Source: Methylobacterium sp. (GTDB lineage: Bacteria; Pseudomonadota; Alphaproteobacteria; Rhizobiales; Beijerinckiaceae). From it: a stretch of 64,000 bases of DNA. The DNA is taken from the NCBI GenBank assembly GCA_002928875.1, contig PERO01000018.1:62001-126000 (forward strand). The letters run 5' to 3'. Below are positions 7,637 to 16,063 of this stretch, one piece after another. The notes beneath the pieces are model-generated. The model searched no databases. It saw only the letters and a list, made by a program, of their open reading frames with translations, and had not been told where the DNA came from. Position numbers and translations under genes: made by a program. The first letter of the stretch is position 1; each line of letters begins with the position of its first letter.

Positions 7637-9051
7637 GCGGCGCGCGCCCTGGGTTCAACCGTCACGGGCATGCCGTCCGCCGCGCGCAGAGTAAGGCGGC
7701 AGACCGGCTCGGCGCGATAGCCCGGACGGACCTTCACCTTGAACTTCTGCACGAGGATCGCGAGGCAGAGGATCGCTTCGGATTGGCCAAAATTGAGCCC
7801 CGCGCAAACCCGGGGGCCCACCGCGAACGGGATATAGGCGAAGGGGTTGATGCGCGCACCGTTCATGAAACGCTCGGGCCGGAAGTGGTTCGGATCGTCC
7901 CACAGGTCGTGGGCGCGGTGGATCAGCCAGGGCGCGATCATCACCATGCCGCCCTTCTTCACCTCGTAATCGCCCACGCGATCCGCCTCGCGCGCCTGCC
8001 GGGGGAGCAGCGGCACCGGCGGATAGAGCCGCAGGGTCTCGCTGATCACCGCCTTGCAGAGTTCGAGCGCGTCGATGTCGTCGATGGTGGGGTTGCGATC
8101 GCCGCAGACGCGCGCGATCTCCTCGAGCATGGCCTTTTCGATCCATGGCGCGCGATCGATGAGGTAGAAGGCCCACATCAGCGTCGCGGCGGTGGTCTCG
8201 TGGCCGGCCATGAAGATCGTCGCCGCCTCGTTGCGCAAGGCCTCGACATCGAGCCCGAGTTCCGGATTGCGCTGCCGGCGCTTGACGAGCAGGTCGAGCA
8301 TCGAACCTTCCTCGCCCCCGCCCGCGAGATGGGTGTTCACCACCTTCTCGATGACGTCGTGCACCATCTTCGCGGCGCGGTTCTTCACGGGGCCATGCGG
8401 AATGGGCCAGCCCTCGTCCCAGCCGAGCCAGTAGCCGAGATTGAAGTTGTCGATATGCTTCTGGTAGGTCGAGAAGCCGTCGATCACCTGCCGCGCGGCG
8501 TCTGCACCGAGGTCGTGCCCGAAGATCGTGCGCGAGATGATCTCGGCGGTGAGTTCGGCCATCGCGGCCGTGAGTTCGAATTCCTCGTCCTGCGGTTTCG
8601 CCGCCCAGCCTTGCGCGAAGGAGAGGGTGACTTCCTCCATCGTGCGGCCGAAGACCGGCACGCGGTTCTTGTGCACGATATCCGCCACCAGCGGCCGGCG
8701 CCGCTTCCAGGTCTCGCCCTCGGAAATGAAGAGCCCGTCGCCGAGCAGCACTTCGAGCGCGCGGCGCATCTGCGGGCTTTTGCGCTCGAAATTCTGGTGG
8801 CGTGTCACCATCACGTATTTGATGTGCTCGGGCGTGTTCACGAGCACCACCTCGCGGCGCATCAGGTCGAAGGCGGTGACGCAACTCTCGTAGCAATCCT
8901 CGGTCCAGGTCCCGATCAGCGAATAACGCGAGCCGAGAATGGAACCGAGTATCCCCGGCGGGTCCTTGAGCGGCTGCGGATGCGGCGCGACGAGATAGCC
9001 GTCGCCCTGCTCCTCGATCACGCGCGCCGGTTCATAGAGCCGGAAGGCCAT
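7633..9051 (-). CDS. Cytochrome P450
   Basis: A full-length bacterial P450 of 472 residues. ATG 9051 (MAFRLYEPARV) is taken as the start; the frame continues upstream without recognisable sequence. The I-helix oxygen-activation motif is AGHETTA, the K-helix ExxR is ETLR, and the haem-binding loop is FAVGPRVCAG with Cys416 as proximal ligand. No membrane anchor is seen, so it should be soluble and need separate redox partners, none of which is encoded nearby. It is the first gene of the minus-strand run leading through two acyltransferases to kpsD, rkpH and kpsS, and the four-base overlap with the first acyltransferase implies a shared role. A plausible but unproven job is hydroxylation of the lipid or acyl chain used for capsule anchoring. 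Confidence 0.88.
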   Translation of the reverse strand: MAFRLYEPARVIEEQGDGYLVAPHPQPLKDPPGILGSILGSRYSLIGTWTEDCYESCVTAFDLMRREVVLVNTPEHIKYVMVTRHQNFERKSPQMRRALEVLLGDGLFISEGETWKRRRPLVADIVHKNRVPVFGRTMEEVTLSFAQGWAAKPQDEEFELTAAMAELTAEIISRTIFGHDLGADAARQVIDGFSTYQKHIDNFNLGYWLGWDEGWPIPHGPVKNRAAKMVHDVIEKVVNTHLAGGGEEGSMLDLLVKRRQRNPELGLDVEALRNEAATIFMAGHETTAATLMWAFYLIDRAPWIEKAMLEEIARVCGDRNPTIDDIDALELCKAVISETLRLYPPVPLLPRQAREADRVGDYEVKKGGMVMIAPWLIHRAHDLWDDPNHFRPERFMNGARINPFAYIPFAVGPRVCAGLNFGQSEAILCLAILVQKFKVKVRPGYRAEPVCRLTLRAADGMPVTVEPRARAA

Positions 9052-9128
9052 GCTGCAACACTCCGCCACCCGGCAGCGCTCAGGCTGCCCCATCCTCCGG
9101 AGTGTCTTTCGTCCGCCGGAACGCGATG

Positions 9129-10283
9129 TCAAGCGGGGGTTGATGCCTCGAACCGGGCCCGGAGTTCCAGCAATTCGGCCCGCGTTTGTTTCAGGGCCGC
9201 CCAGAGCACGGGGATCAGCTGGTCGGGCCGCAGCCATTGGCGGCTCTCCGGCGTGGCCGGATCCTCGAGGCCCCAGACGCCAAAATCCATGCCCGCCTCA
9301 TCGAGCGCCGCCTTGATATCCTGCGCTAGGAAGCCGGCCTGCAGGCGCCCGTCGCCCGTGACATCCTGCTTCCAGCGAAAGAGCACCGGCGACACCGCAT
9401 CGAGCAAAGCGAGGGCGCTTGCCTCGCCCAGCCGCGTTTCCACCGTCTTCTCGCGCTGATCCGAGGTCTGGATGGTGCCCGTCGCTGCCCAGACCGCCGA
9501 GAATCGCGCCCCCGAACCGCCGAGCCGCGAGACATTGTCCGCGAGCGGCACGAGATGGCCGGCGCTGTCGAGCGCGATCCGCTCCGTGCCGCCGGTGCCG
9601 AGGCGCAGGCTTCCGGTGCCGTTTGTCATCAGGCGAAGGTTGCCGCTGGTCACGCTCTGCAGCGTCACCTGCGAGGGGGAGGCGCTCATCGCATCGTGCC
9701 AGGCCGTGCCATCGGCGCTGACCTTCAACTGGAAGGCATCGCTGCCGGTGAGGCCGAATTCCGCGCGGCCCGAATAGCCGGTCTGGAACAGCAGACTCGC
9801 GGTGTTCGAAAGTGCCGCCTTGTTCACCACCATCCGGTGATCGCTACCCGCGTGATCGAAACGGGTCACGGCGGAGGCGATTGCGAACCGGGTGCTGCCC
9901 GTCGCGGTCGTCGCGATGCCGAGCCGCTCGAGATTCTGCTGCACGGCCAATGCCGGCTGCCAGGCGCCCGCGCGGAACACGTGCAGGGATTGCGCATCCT
10001 CGACCCAGGCGAGCCAGCCTTCGCCGGGCGTGAAAAACTGCCAGCCGCCATCGAACCAGCCGGCGATCTGGCCCACCTGCGCGGCCCAGACACCGCCGGC
10101 ACCGGCCGGGACGGCATGGCAATCACCTTCGGCGGCGCTCGCCGGAGGCGTGGCGACGGTGGTGGATTTGAGGACAAGCTGGCAGATCGCATCCAGCGCC
10201 AGCAGCGCCTCGTTCAGCGTCACATGTTTCTGGGCCTGGCCCGCGGCGAGATAGGGCAGGTTCAGGCGCGGGGTCAGGCTCAT
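9129..10283 (-). CDS. DUF2793 protein with C-terminal S74-type intramolecular chaperone
   Basis: A 384-residue fibre-like protein. The start at 10283 (MSLTPRLNLPYLAAGQAQKH) is supported by GGAG upstream. Residues 1-110 match DUF2793, a module of alphaproteobacterial phage and gene-transfer-agent spike or fibre proteins. The middle is low in charge and repetitive, with Thr/Ser/Gly-rich strands. The C-terminus resembles the peptidase S74 chaperone of phage tailspikes: it starts near TSDQREKTVETRL, contains QAGFLAQDIKAAL and ends in a helical segment ELLELRARFEA; S74 domains trimerise a fibre and then cut themselves off. No other phage genes are nearby. It is a single gene 77 bases from the P450 start. 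It could be a cell-surface or GTA spike; the function is unknown. Confidence 0.7.
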   Translation of the reverse strand: MSLTPRLNLPYLAAGQAQKHVTLNEALLALDAICQLVLKSTTVATPPASAAEGDCHAVPAGAGGVWAAQVGQIAGWFDGGWQFFTPGEGWLAWVEDAQSLHVFRAGAWQPALAVQQNLERLGIATTATGSTRFAIASAVTRFDHAGSDHRMVVNKAALSNTASLLFQTGYSGRAEFGLTGSDAFQLKVSADGTAWHDAMSASPSQVTLQSVTSGNLRLMTNGTGSLRLGTGGTERIALDSAGHLVPLADNVSRLGGSGARFSAVWAATGTIQTSDQREKTVETRLGEASALALLDAVSPVLFRWKQDVTGDGRLQAGFLAQDIKAALDEAGMDFGVWGLEDPATPESRQWLRPDQLIPVLWAALKQTRAELLELRARFEASTPA

Positions 10284-10515
10284 CGGCAGGGCTCCTCGAG
10301 GCATGGCGGGGCTATGGCGGCGATTTCGGCAGCCAAGGTAAGCCCGCGGCACGGAGCGGGGATAAATGCCCGGTCGGGATGCCGCCCGGCCGCCCGGAAT
10401 CGTGTCGCTTGATTGCGCCCGACCTTCACGTTATCGAGCGGCGGCCGTCGTCGAAGCGTTTCCGGGGCGTTTCGGCCTCCATTCTCCAGCCCGGTCGCAG
10501 GCAGCATAGAAGCTC

Positions 10516-11406
10516 ATGGCAATGCCGGTCGCCGGTTCTCCGTTTTCCAATTGGCTGGAACGTATCGGATGGGCGCGCAAGAAGAGCGCGGAACCGCTTG
10601 GCGAGCATCTCGACGAATATGTCACGAGCTATCCCTCGCATCAGAACGCGATCAATGCGTTGCCCGGCTGGAACCAGGCCTTTCCGGACGATCTCGGCCT
10701 CGAGGCAGGTCGCGTGCATCTGCATCACGATCCGCGCATCCTCTGGGCGATCGAGCAGATCGGGCCACTGGCGGGCAAGCGCGTTCTCGAGATCGGGCCG
10801 CTGGAAGCCGGGCACACCTGGCTCCTGGACCAGCAGGGCCCGGCGCTGATCGATGCGGTCGAGGCCAACAAGCTCTGCTATCTGCGCTGCCTTGTGACCA
10901 AGGAAATCCTGCAGATGAAATCGGCCCGGTTTCATCTCGGCGACAGCCAGCTCTGGCTCGAACAGCGCCCGGATCGCTACGATTTCGTCATCGCATCCGG
11001 CGTGCTCTATCACATGCAGGATCCGATCCGCTTTCTCGAGGCGGTGGCGGCGCGCACCGATGCGATCTTCCTCTGGACGCATTACGCCGATGACGCTGCG
11101 ATGCCGCCCGGCGATCCGCGCCGGGGTGCCTTCGTGGGCGAACCCGAGGTGCGCCATCACCTCGGCCTCGCTATCCATCTCCATCCGCGCAGCTATCTCG
11201 GGGCCTGGAAGGACAAGGCCTTCTGCGGCGGCATGCACGATCTGCATCGCTGGATCGACCGAACCGACCTGCTGGCCTTTCTCGGGCGCCTCGGTTTCGA
11301 CGACCTTCGCATCTGGAACGATGAGCCGCAGCACGCCTTCGGCCCGGCCTTCTGCGTTTTCGCGCGTCGTTCGCAGGCGCAGGGCCCCGTTTCCGAGGCT
11401 GGCTGA
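10516..11406 (+). CDS. SAM-dependent methyltransferase (class I)
   Basis: A 296-residue protein with a class I methyltransferase core. Motif I is KRVLEIGPLEAGHTWLL near residues 88-104, followed by an acidic residue in DAVEANKLCYLRC; DFVIASGVLYHMQDPIRFLE is the post-motif block common in this superfamily. The ATG at 10516 has no strong ribosome-binding site; ATG 10522 is an alternative. The stop codon is immediately followed by the GTG start of a glycosyltransferase, so both are probably translated together. In this locus it most likely methylates a capsule sugar or the glycan end, but the methyl acceptor cannot be read from the sequence. Confidence 0.75.
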   Translation: MAMPVAGSPFSNWLERIGWARKKSAEPLGEHLDEYVTSYPSHQNAINALPGWNQAFPDDLGLEAGRVHLHHDPRILWAIEQIGPLAGKRVLEIGPLEAGHTWLLDQQGPALIDAVEANKLCYLRCLVTKEILQMKSARFHLGDSQLWLEQRPDRYDFVIASGVLYHMQDPIRFLEAVAARTDAIFLWTHYADDAAMPPGDPRRGAFVGEPEVRHHLGLAIHLHPRSYLGAWKDKAFCGGMHDLHRWIDRTDLLAFLGRLGFDDLRIWNDEPQHAFGPAFCVFARRSQAQGPVSEAG

Positions 11407-13338
11407 GTGCCCGAAGCGGGCCTGCTTCAGCCCTTCCGCGGTATTGCGGGGCAGGGGCCGCTCTGGCAGGCGCTGGATCGCGCACCGGAATTCCGCCTCG
11501 CGCTGGCCATTCCCCCCGGCGGAGGCTGGCTGTCGCTGCAATGGGATGTTTCGCTCTCGGATGCGGTGGCGCGACCGATCCTGATCTACGACTGGCGGGA
11601 TGAATCCGGCCTGACCTACGAGAGCGACGCATTGCTCGCCGGAAGCGCGTTCGGGCGGCAGGAAGCCACGGTTTTCGTGCCAGCCGGAACGATTTCCATC
11701 CGGTTTTCGCCCTGCGACCGGCCGGGACCGTTCGGCTTCCGCCTGCGCGAGGCCCGCTGGATCCCGGCCATGGAAGCCTTGGCTCGTGGAATCGCCATTC
11801 AGCCCTTCGCGGCCTTGCATGCCCTCGGGGCGTGGCTCATCCGGCGCCCGGACGATTTCCGCCTGCTGCTGACGGAGGCGATCGGCGCCCGGCCCCTTCG
11901 CGATTACGCGCGCTGGAAGCGGGCGCGCAGCCGGATGCCGGATTGGTCGGGCATCGACCAGATCGGTGCGGTGGATCTCCCGCGCCTGCGCCTCTGTGCG
12001 ATGGGAACGGCCGATCATCCCATGCTTCCCCCGAACCTGCCCGGCGGGATCATGGCCGAATGGCATGCTTTCCCGGCGGATAGCGAAGGCCGGGTCAATC
12101 TCGCCCGCGCAACCGAAGGGCTCGCCGCGCGCGATCTCTGCCTCTTCGTGCCCGCCGGTTCGATTGTGTGCGTCGAGGCGCTTCCGGCCCTGTTGCGCGC
12201 GGCGGCGGACCACCCGGATGCGGTCCTGTTCTACGGCGACGAGGAGATCGAGACGCCGGATCGAGGCTTAACGGGCGTTTTTCGCGCCGGGTTCGACCCG
12301 CTGGTGACATTCGCCGACCTTGCCGCAGGTGCGGTTGTGGCCTTGCGCGCCGGCATCCTCCGGCAATTCGCGGAAGGCGCGCCTTCGCCGGCTTCGCCGC
12401 CGGGCCTCGCGCTGCATCGGCCCTTGTCGCGGCGCGGGGCTGCGCCCGCCGGGACCCTGCTCCCCGGCCTGCTGCCGTGGCTTGCAGCGGGCTGGCCGCT
12501 TCTCGCGCCGCCGGCCGAAGGCGCGCCACCGTCGGTCTCGATCCTGATTCCCACGCGGGACCGGCTCGATCTGCTGCGCGCCTGCATCGACAGTCTCGAG
12601 CCGACCTTGCCGCCGGGAACCGAAATCCTGATCATCGACAACGACAGCGAGCGGGCTGAAACGCACGCCTTCCTCGCCGAGTTCGCGACCCGGCCGCATC
12701 GCCGCGTGCTGCCCGTGCCGGGGCCGTTCAATTTCTCCCGACTCTGCAATGCGGGCGCGAAGGCGAGCACGGGGCGCGTGCTGGTGTTCCTCAACAACGA
12801 CACGACCACGCTTGCGCGCGACTGGCTCAGGCCGCTGCAGGATTATGCAATTCGCCCGGATTGCGGGGCGATTGGCGCGCGGTTGCTCTACCCCTCCGGT
12901 CGCGTCCAGCATGCCGGCATCGCCATCGGGATCGGCGGCTATGCTGGCCATGTCGATCTGCATGCGGAAGGCGATGCGGAAGGCCAGTTCGGCCGGGCGC
13001 GCCGGGACCACTCGCTTCTGGCGGTCACCGGGGCGTGTCTGGCGGTGGAGCGGCAGAAATTCGACGCGGTCGGCGGCTTCGACGAAGAAAACCTGCCGGT
13101 CGATCTCAACGATGTCGATCTGTGCCTGCGCTTGCAGGAACAGGGCTTCCGCACGATTTTCGCGGCGGATTGCGTACTGATCCATCATGAATCCGCGAGC
13201 CGGGGACGCAAGCCGGGAAGTCCGCGCTACCACAAGGAAAAGACCTATTTTGCCGGGCGTTGGCGCGCCTTGCGACGGGCCGATCCCTACTTCCATCCGG
13301 CCCTGTCGCTGATGCTGACCCGACCGTCACTGGGATGA
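11407..13338 (+). CDS. Large glycosyltransferase with C-terminal GT2 domain
   Basis: A 643-residue protein starting at GTG directly behind the methyltransferase stop. Residues 1-120 form a beta-rich N-terminal segment without a recognised family. Residues about 195-350 look like a degenerate first GT-A unit (LFYGDEEIETPDRG). Residues about 375-640 are a complete GT2 domain: SVSILIPTRDRLDLLRACI, VFLNNDTT as the metal-binding region, then GGFDEENLPVDLNDVDLCLR and HHESASRG near the end. The same C-terminal pattern is found in the protein at 35439-37235, so these are paralogues. It probably elongates the capsule glycan on the cytoplasmic side, and two GT units could allow two different linkages. 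Donor sugars are unknown. Confidence 0.8.
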   Translation: MPEAGLLQPFRGIAGQGPLWQALDRAPEFRLALAIPPGGGWLSLQWDVSLSDAVARPILIYDWRDESGLTYESDALLAGSAFGRQEATVFVPAGTISIRFSPCDRPGPFGFRLREARWIPAMEALARGIAIQPFAALHALGAWLIRRPDDFRLLLTEAIGARPLRDYARWKRARSRMPDWSGIDQIGAVDLPRLRLCAMGTADHPMLPPNLPGGIMAEWHAFPADSEGRVNLARATEGLAARDLCLFVPAGSIVCVEALPALLRAAADHPDAVLFYGDEEIETPDRGLTGVFRAGFDPLVTFADLAAGAVVALRAGILRQFAEGAPSPASPPGLALHRPLSRRGAAPAGTLLPGLLPWLAAGWPLLAPPAEGAPPSVSILIPTRDRLDLLRACIDSLEPTLPPGTEILIIDNDSERAETHAFLAEFATRPHRRVLPVPGPFNFSRLCNAGAKASTGRVLVFLNNDTTTLARDWLRPLQDYAIRPDCGAIGARLLYPSGRVQHAGIAIGIGGYAGHVDLHAEGDAEGQFGRARRDHSLLAVTGACLAVERQKFDAVGGFDEENLPVDLNDVDLCLRLQEQGFRTIFAADCVLIHHESASRGRKPGSPRYHKEKTYFAGRWRALRRADPYFHPALSLMLTRPSLG

Positions 13339-13443
13339 CGCGCTTGGGCGCTATCGACCCTTCCGTGCCGACATGCGTTGCGTTGGCGCGGAAAATGCTT
13401 TAGCTCCCGGCAGGATCAAACCTCGGAAAAACCAAGAATTTTC

Positions 13444-13998
13444 ATGCAAGTTCAACGTTTCGACATCGAAGGTCCGGTTCTGTTCACGCCGAAGCGCTGG
13501 GGCGACGAGCGCGGATTCTTCGCAGAAGTCTATCGCCGCGACGTCTTCGAGAAAGAGGTCGGCCCGCGCGATTTTCTGCAGGACAACCATTCCACCTCGC
13601 GGCAGAAGGGCACGTTGCGCGGCCTGCATTTCCAGCGCGATCCGATGGCGCAGGGCAAGCTCGTGCGGGTGACGCGCGGTGCCGCGCTCGACGTGATCGT
13701 CGATATCCGCGCGTCTTCTCCCACCTATGGCCGGCATATCGCGGTGGAACTCACCGAGGAGAACGGCCAGGTCTTCTGGGTGCCCGAAGGCTTTCTCCAC
13801 GGCTTCTGCACCTTGAGCGAGCACGTGGATTTCCTCTACAAGGTCACGGCCTATTACAGCCCCGCCCATGACGGTGCCGTGCGCTGGAACGATCCGGCGC
13901 TCGGCATTCGCTGGCCATTTCCGGACGACGCCCTGACCCTTTCGCCGAAGGATCGGGCCGCGCCGCTGCTGGCCGAACTGGGCCGGGTCTTCGATTGA
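13444..13998 (+). CDS. rfbC: dTDP-4-dehydrorhamnose 3,5-epimerase
   Basis: A 184-residue cupin epimerase acting on the dTDP-4-keto-6-deoxyglucose made by RfbB. Family signatures are [13 protein letters not shown], the active-site block RGLHFQ and [15 protein letters not shown]. Start ATG 13444 ([14 protein letters not shown]) matches the usual N-terminus and length; the frame upstream is non-homologous. It leads an rfbC-rfbB-rfbD cluster spaced by 26 and 7 bases. The pathway makes dTDP-L-rhamnose, but the first enzyme (RfbA, glucose-1-phosphate thymidylyltransferase) is not in the window. Confidence 0.93.
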   Translation: MQVQRFDIEGPVLFTPKRWGDERGFFAEVYRRDVFEKEVGPRDFLQDNHSTSRQKGTLRGLHFQRDPMAQGKLVRVTRGAALDVIVDIRASSPTYGRHIAVELTEENGQVFWVPEGFLHGFCTLSEHVDFLYKVTAYYSPAHDGAVRWNDPALGIRWPFPDDALTLSPKDRAAPLLAELGRVFD

Positions 13999-14024
13999 GT
14001 TCTGTTGGTTCGAGGCAAGGTCCC

Positions 14025-15080
14025 ATGCGCGTTCTGGTTACGGGTGGAGCAGGTTTCATCGGTTCGGCGGTCTGCCGCTACCTCGTCTCCGATTGTGGCG
14101 ACACGGTTCTCAACGTCGACAAGCTGACCTATGCCGGCAATCTCGCCTCGCTGAACGCGATCGCGAATGCCCCGGGTTACAGCTTCGCGCAGGCCGATAT
14201 CTGCGACACCGAGCGCATGCGCGCGCTGTTCGCCGAATTCCGGCCCGATGCGGTGATGCATCTCGCGGCCGAGAGCCATGTCGATCGCTCCATTACCGGC
14301 TCGCGCGCCTTCGTCGAGACCAACGTGATGGGCACGTTCTCGATGCTCGAGGCCGCGCGCGACTACTGGAACGCCCTGCCGGAAGGGCCGAAACAGGCCT
14401 TCCGCTTCCTGCATGTCTCGACCGACGAGGTCTATGGCTCGCTGGGCGAGACGGATCTCTTCGAGGAAACCACGCCCTACGATCCCTCCTCGCCCTATTC
14501 GGCCTCGAAGGCGGCGGCGGATCACCTCGCGAGCGCCTGGGCGCGCACCTACGGCCTGCCGGTGGTGATCTCGAACTGCTCAAACAATTACGGGCCCTAT
14601 CATTTCCCCGAGAAGCTGATCCCGCTCGTCATCCTCAATGCGCTGCATGGCAAGCCATTGCCGGTCTATGGCAATGGCACGAACATCCGCGACTGGCTCT
14701 ATGTCGATGACCACGCGAAAGCCTTGCGCCTCGTGGTGACGCGCGGCCGGATCGGCGAGAAATACAACATCGGCGGCCGCAACGAGCGCAAGAACATCGA
14801 TGTCGTGCATCGCATCTGCGACCTCCTCGACCGGATGGCGCCGAAAGCCGAGCCGCACCGCTCGCTCATCACCTTCGTCACGGATCGCCCCGGCCACGAC
14901 CATCGCTATGCGATTGACGCGACGAAGCTCGAGACCGAACTCGGCTGGCGCGCCGAGGAGAATTTCGACACCGGCATCGAGAAGACCATCCAGTGGTATC
15001 TCGCCAATGAATGGTGGTGGCGGCCCTTGCGCGAGAAGGTCTATTCCGGCGAGCGCCTTGGCCTTTCGGCTGCGTCGTGA
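14025..15080 (+). CDS. rfbB: dTDP-glucose 4,6-dehydratase
   Basis: An extended SDR of 351 residues. It has the Rossmann motif [10 protein letters not shown] from residue 7, the catalytic [10 protein letters not shown] containing the Asp-Glu pair, and [13 protein letters not shown] with the YxxxK catalytic pair. [15 protein letters not shown] and [15 protein letters not shown] are typical of RfbB/RmlB. ATG 14025 ([13 protein letters not shown]) is chosen over an in-frame start ten codons earlier because it matches family N-termini and follows CAAGG. It converts dTDP-glucose to dTDP-4-keto-6-deoxyglucose for RfbC and RfbD. Confidence 0.94.
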   Translation: MRVLVTGGAGFIGSAVCRYLVSDCGDTVLNVDKLTYAGNLASLNAIANAPGYSFAQADICDTERMRALFAEFRPDAVMHLAAESHVDRSITGSRAFVETNVMGTFSMLEAARDYWNALPEGPKQAFRFLHVSTDEVYGSLGETDLFEETTPYDPSSPYSASKAAADHLASAWARTYGLPVVISNCSNNYGPYHFPEKLIPLVILNALHGKPLPVYGNGTNIRDWLYVDDHAKALRLVVTRGRIGEKYNIGGRNERKNIDVVHRICDLLDRMAPKAEPHRSLITFVTDRPGHDHRYAIDATKLETELGWRAEENFDTGIEKTIQWYLANEWWWRPLREKVYSGERLGLSAAS

Positions 15081-15087
15081 GGCTCTG

Positions 15088-15984
15088 ATGCGCATTCTGG
15101 TCACCGGGCGGGAAGGGCAGGTCGTCTCGGCGCTGGCCGAGGAGGCTGCCGGTTTCGGGCACGAGATCGTTCGATTGGGGCGGCCGGATTTCGACCTCGC
15201 GAAGCCGGACGGCATGCGCGCGGCGCTGGAGAAGCATCGCCCCGATGTCGTGGTGAGTGCGGCGGCCTACACGGCGGTCGACCAGGCCGAAACAGAGCCG
15301 GAACTCGCGATGGCGGTGAATGGCATGGCGCCGGGCGTGATCGCGGGCGCGGCGGCGGAATTCGGCCTGCCGATCGTGCACCTCTCCACCGATTACGTCT
15401 TCGATGGCTTGAAGCCCACGCCTTACCTCGAAACGGACCCGACCGGCCCTCAAGGGGCCTATGGCCGCACGAAGCTCGCGGGGGAGGTGGCCGTCGCCGC
15501 GGCCAATTCGCGTCATGTCATCCTGCGCACGGCCTGGGTCTACGCGCATGGCGGCAAGAACTTCGTGCGCACCATGCTGCGCCTCGCGGCCGACCGGCCG
15601 GAATTGCGGGTGGTCAGCGACCAGCTCGGCTGCCCCACCTACGCGACCGATCTCGCCCGCGCGATTCTCGCCGTGGCGGGACAGCTTCCGGCGCGCCCCG
15701 CCGGCGATGCAGGCTATGGCGTGTTCCATGCGAGTGGCACGGGCGATACGAGCTGGGCGGGCTTTGCCTCGGCGATTTTCGCGCTTTCCGCCGCGCAAGG
15801 CGGGCCTGCCGCGCGCGTCATCCCCATCGCCACGGCGGATTACCCGACGCCGGCGCGCCGCCCGGCGAATTCCCGCCTCGATTGCAACAAGCTCGACGCG
15901 ATTTACGGCCTTCGCCAGCCGCACTGGCATGATGGGCTGCAGAGGTGTCTGGCTCGGCTGGAGACGGCGGAGCGGGGCGCCTGA
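15088..15984 (+). CDS. rfbD: dTDP-4-dehydrorhamnose reductase
   Basis: A 298-residue extended SDR that completes dTDP-L-rhamnose synthesis. The N-terminus MRILVTGREGQVVSAL is the short RfbD form of the nucleotide-binding motif, and STDYVFDGLKPTPYLE, GAYGRTKLAGE (YxxxK) and RTAWVYAHGGKNFV are diagnostic. ATG 15088 lies 7 bases after the rfbB stop. The enzyme reduces the 4-keto group with NADPH. Confidence 0.94.
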   Translation: MRILVTGREGQVVSALAEEAAGFGHEIVRLGRPDFDLAKPDGMRAALEKHRPDVVVSAAAYTAVDQAETEPELAMAVNGMAPGVIAGAAAEFGLPIVHLSTDYVFDGLKPTPYLETDPTGPQGAYGRTKLAGEVAVAAANSRHVILRTAWVYAHGGKNFVRTMLRLAADRPELRVVSDQLGCPTYATDLARAILAVAGQLPARPAGDAGYGVFHASGTGDTSWAGFASAIFALSAAQGGPAARVIPIATADYPTPARRPANSRLDCNKLDAIYGLRQPHWHDGLQRCLARLETAERGA

Positions 15985-16063
15985 TCCCGCATCGGAAAGG
16001 GTTGCTTTCGTTGCTTAAACCGCATTTTGGCCGTGCAACGCCTTCCTCCTCAAGGACAGACAG

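Noticed and set aside
7783..9459. 558-codon open frame on the plus strand
   Set aside because: It is antisense to the P450, whose haem, I-helix and ExxR motifs are intact.
9129..10283. Prophage region around the DUF2793/S74 protein
   Set aside because: No capsid, tail, integrase or lysis genes are nearby, so a prophage is not supported.
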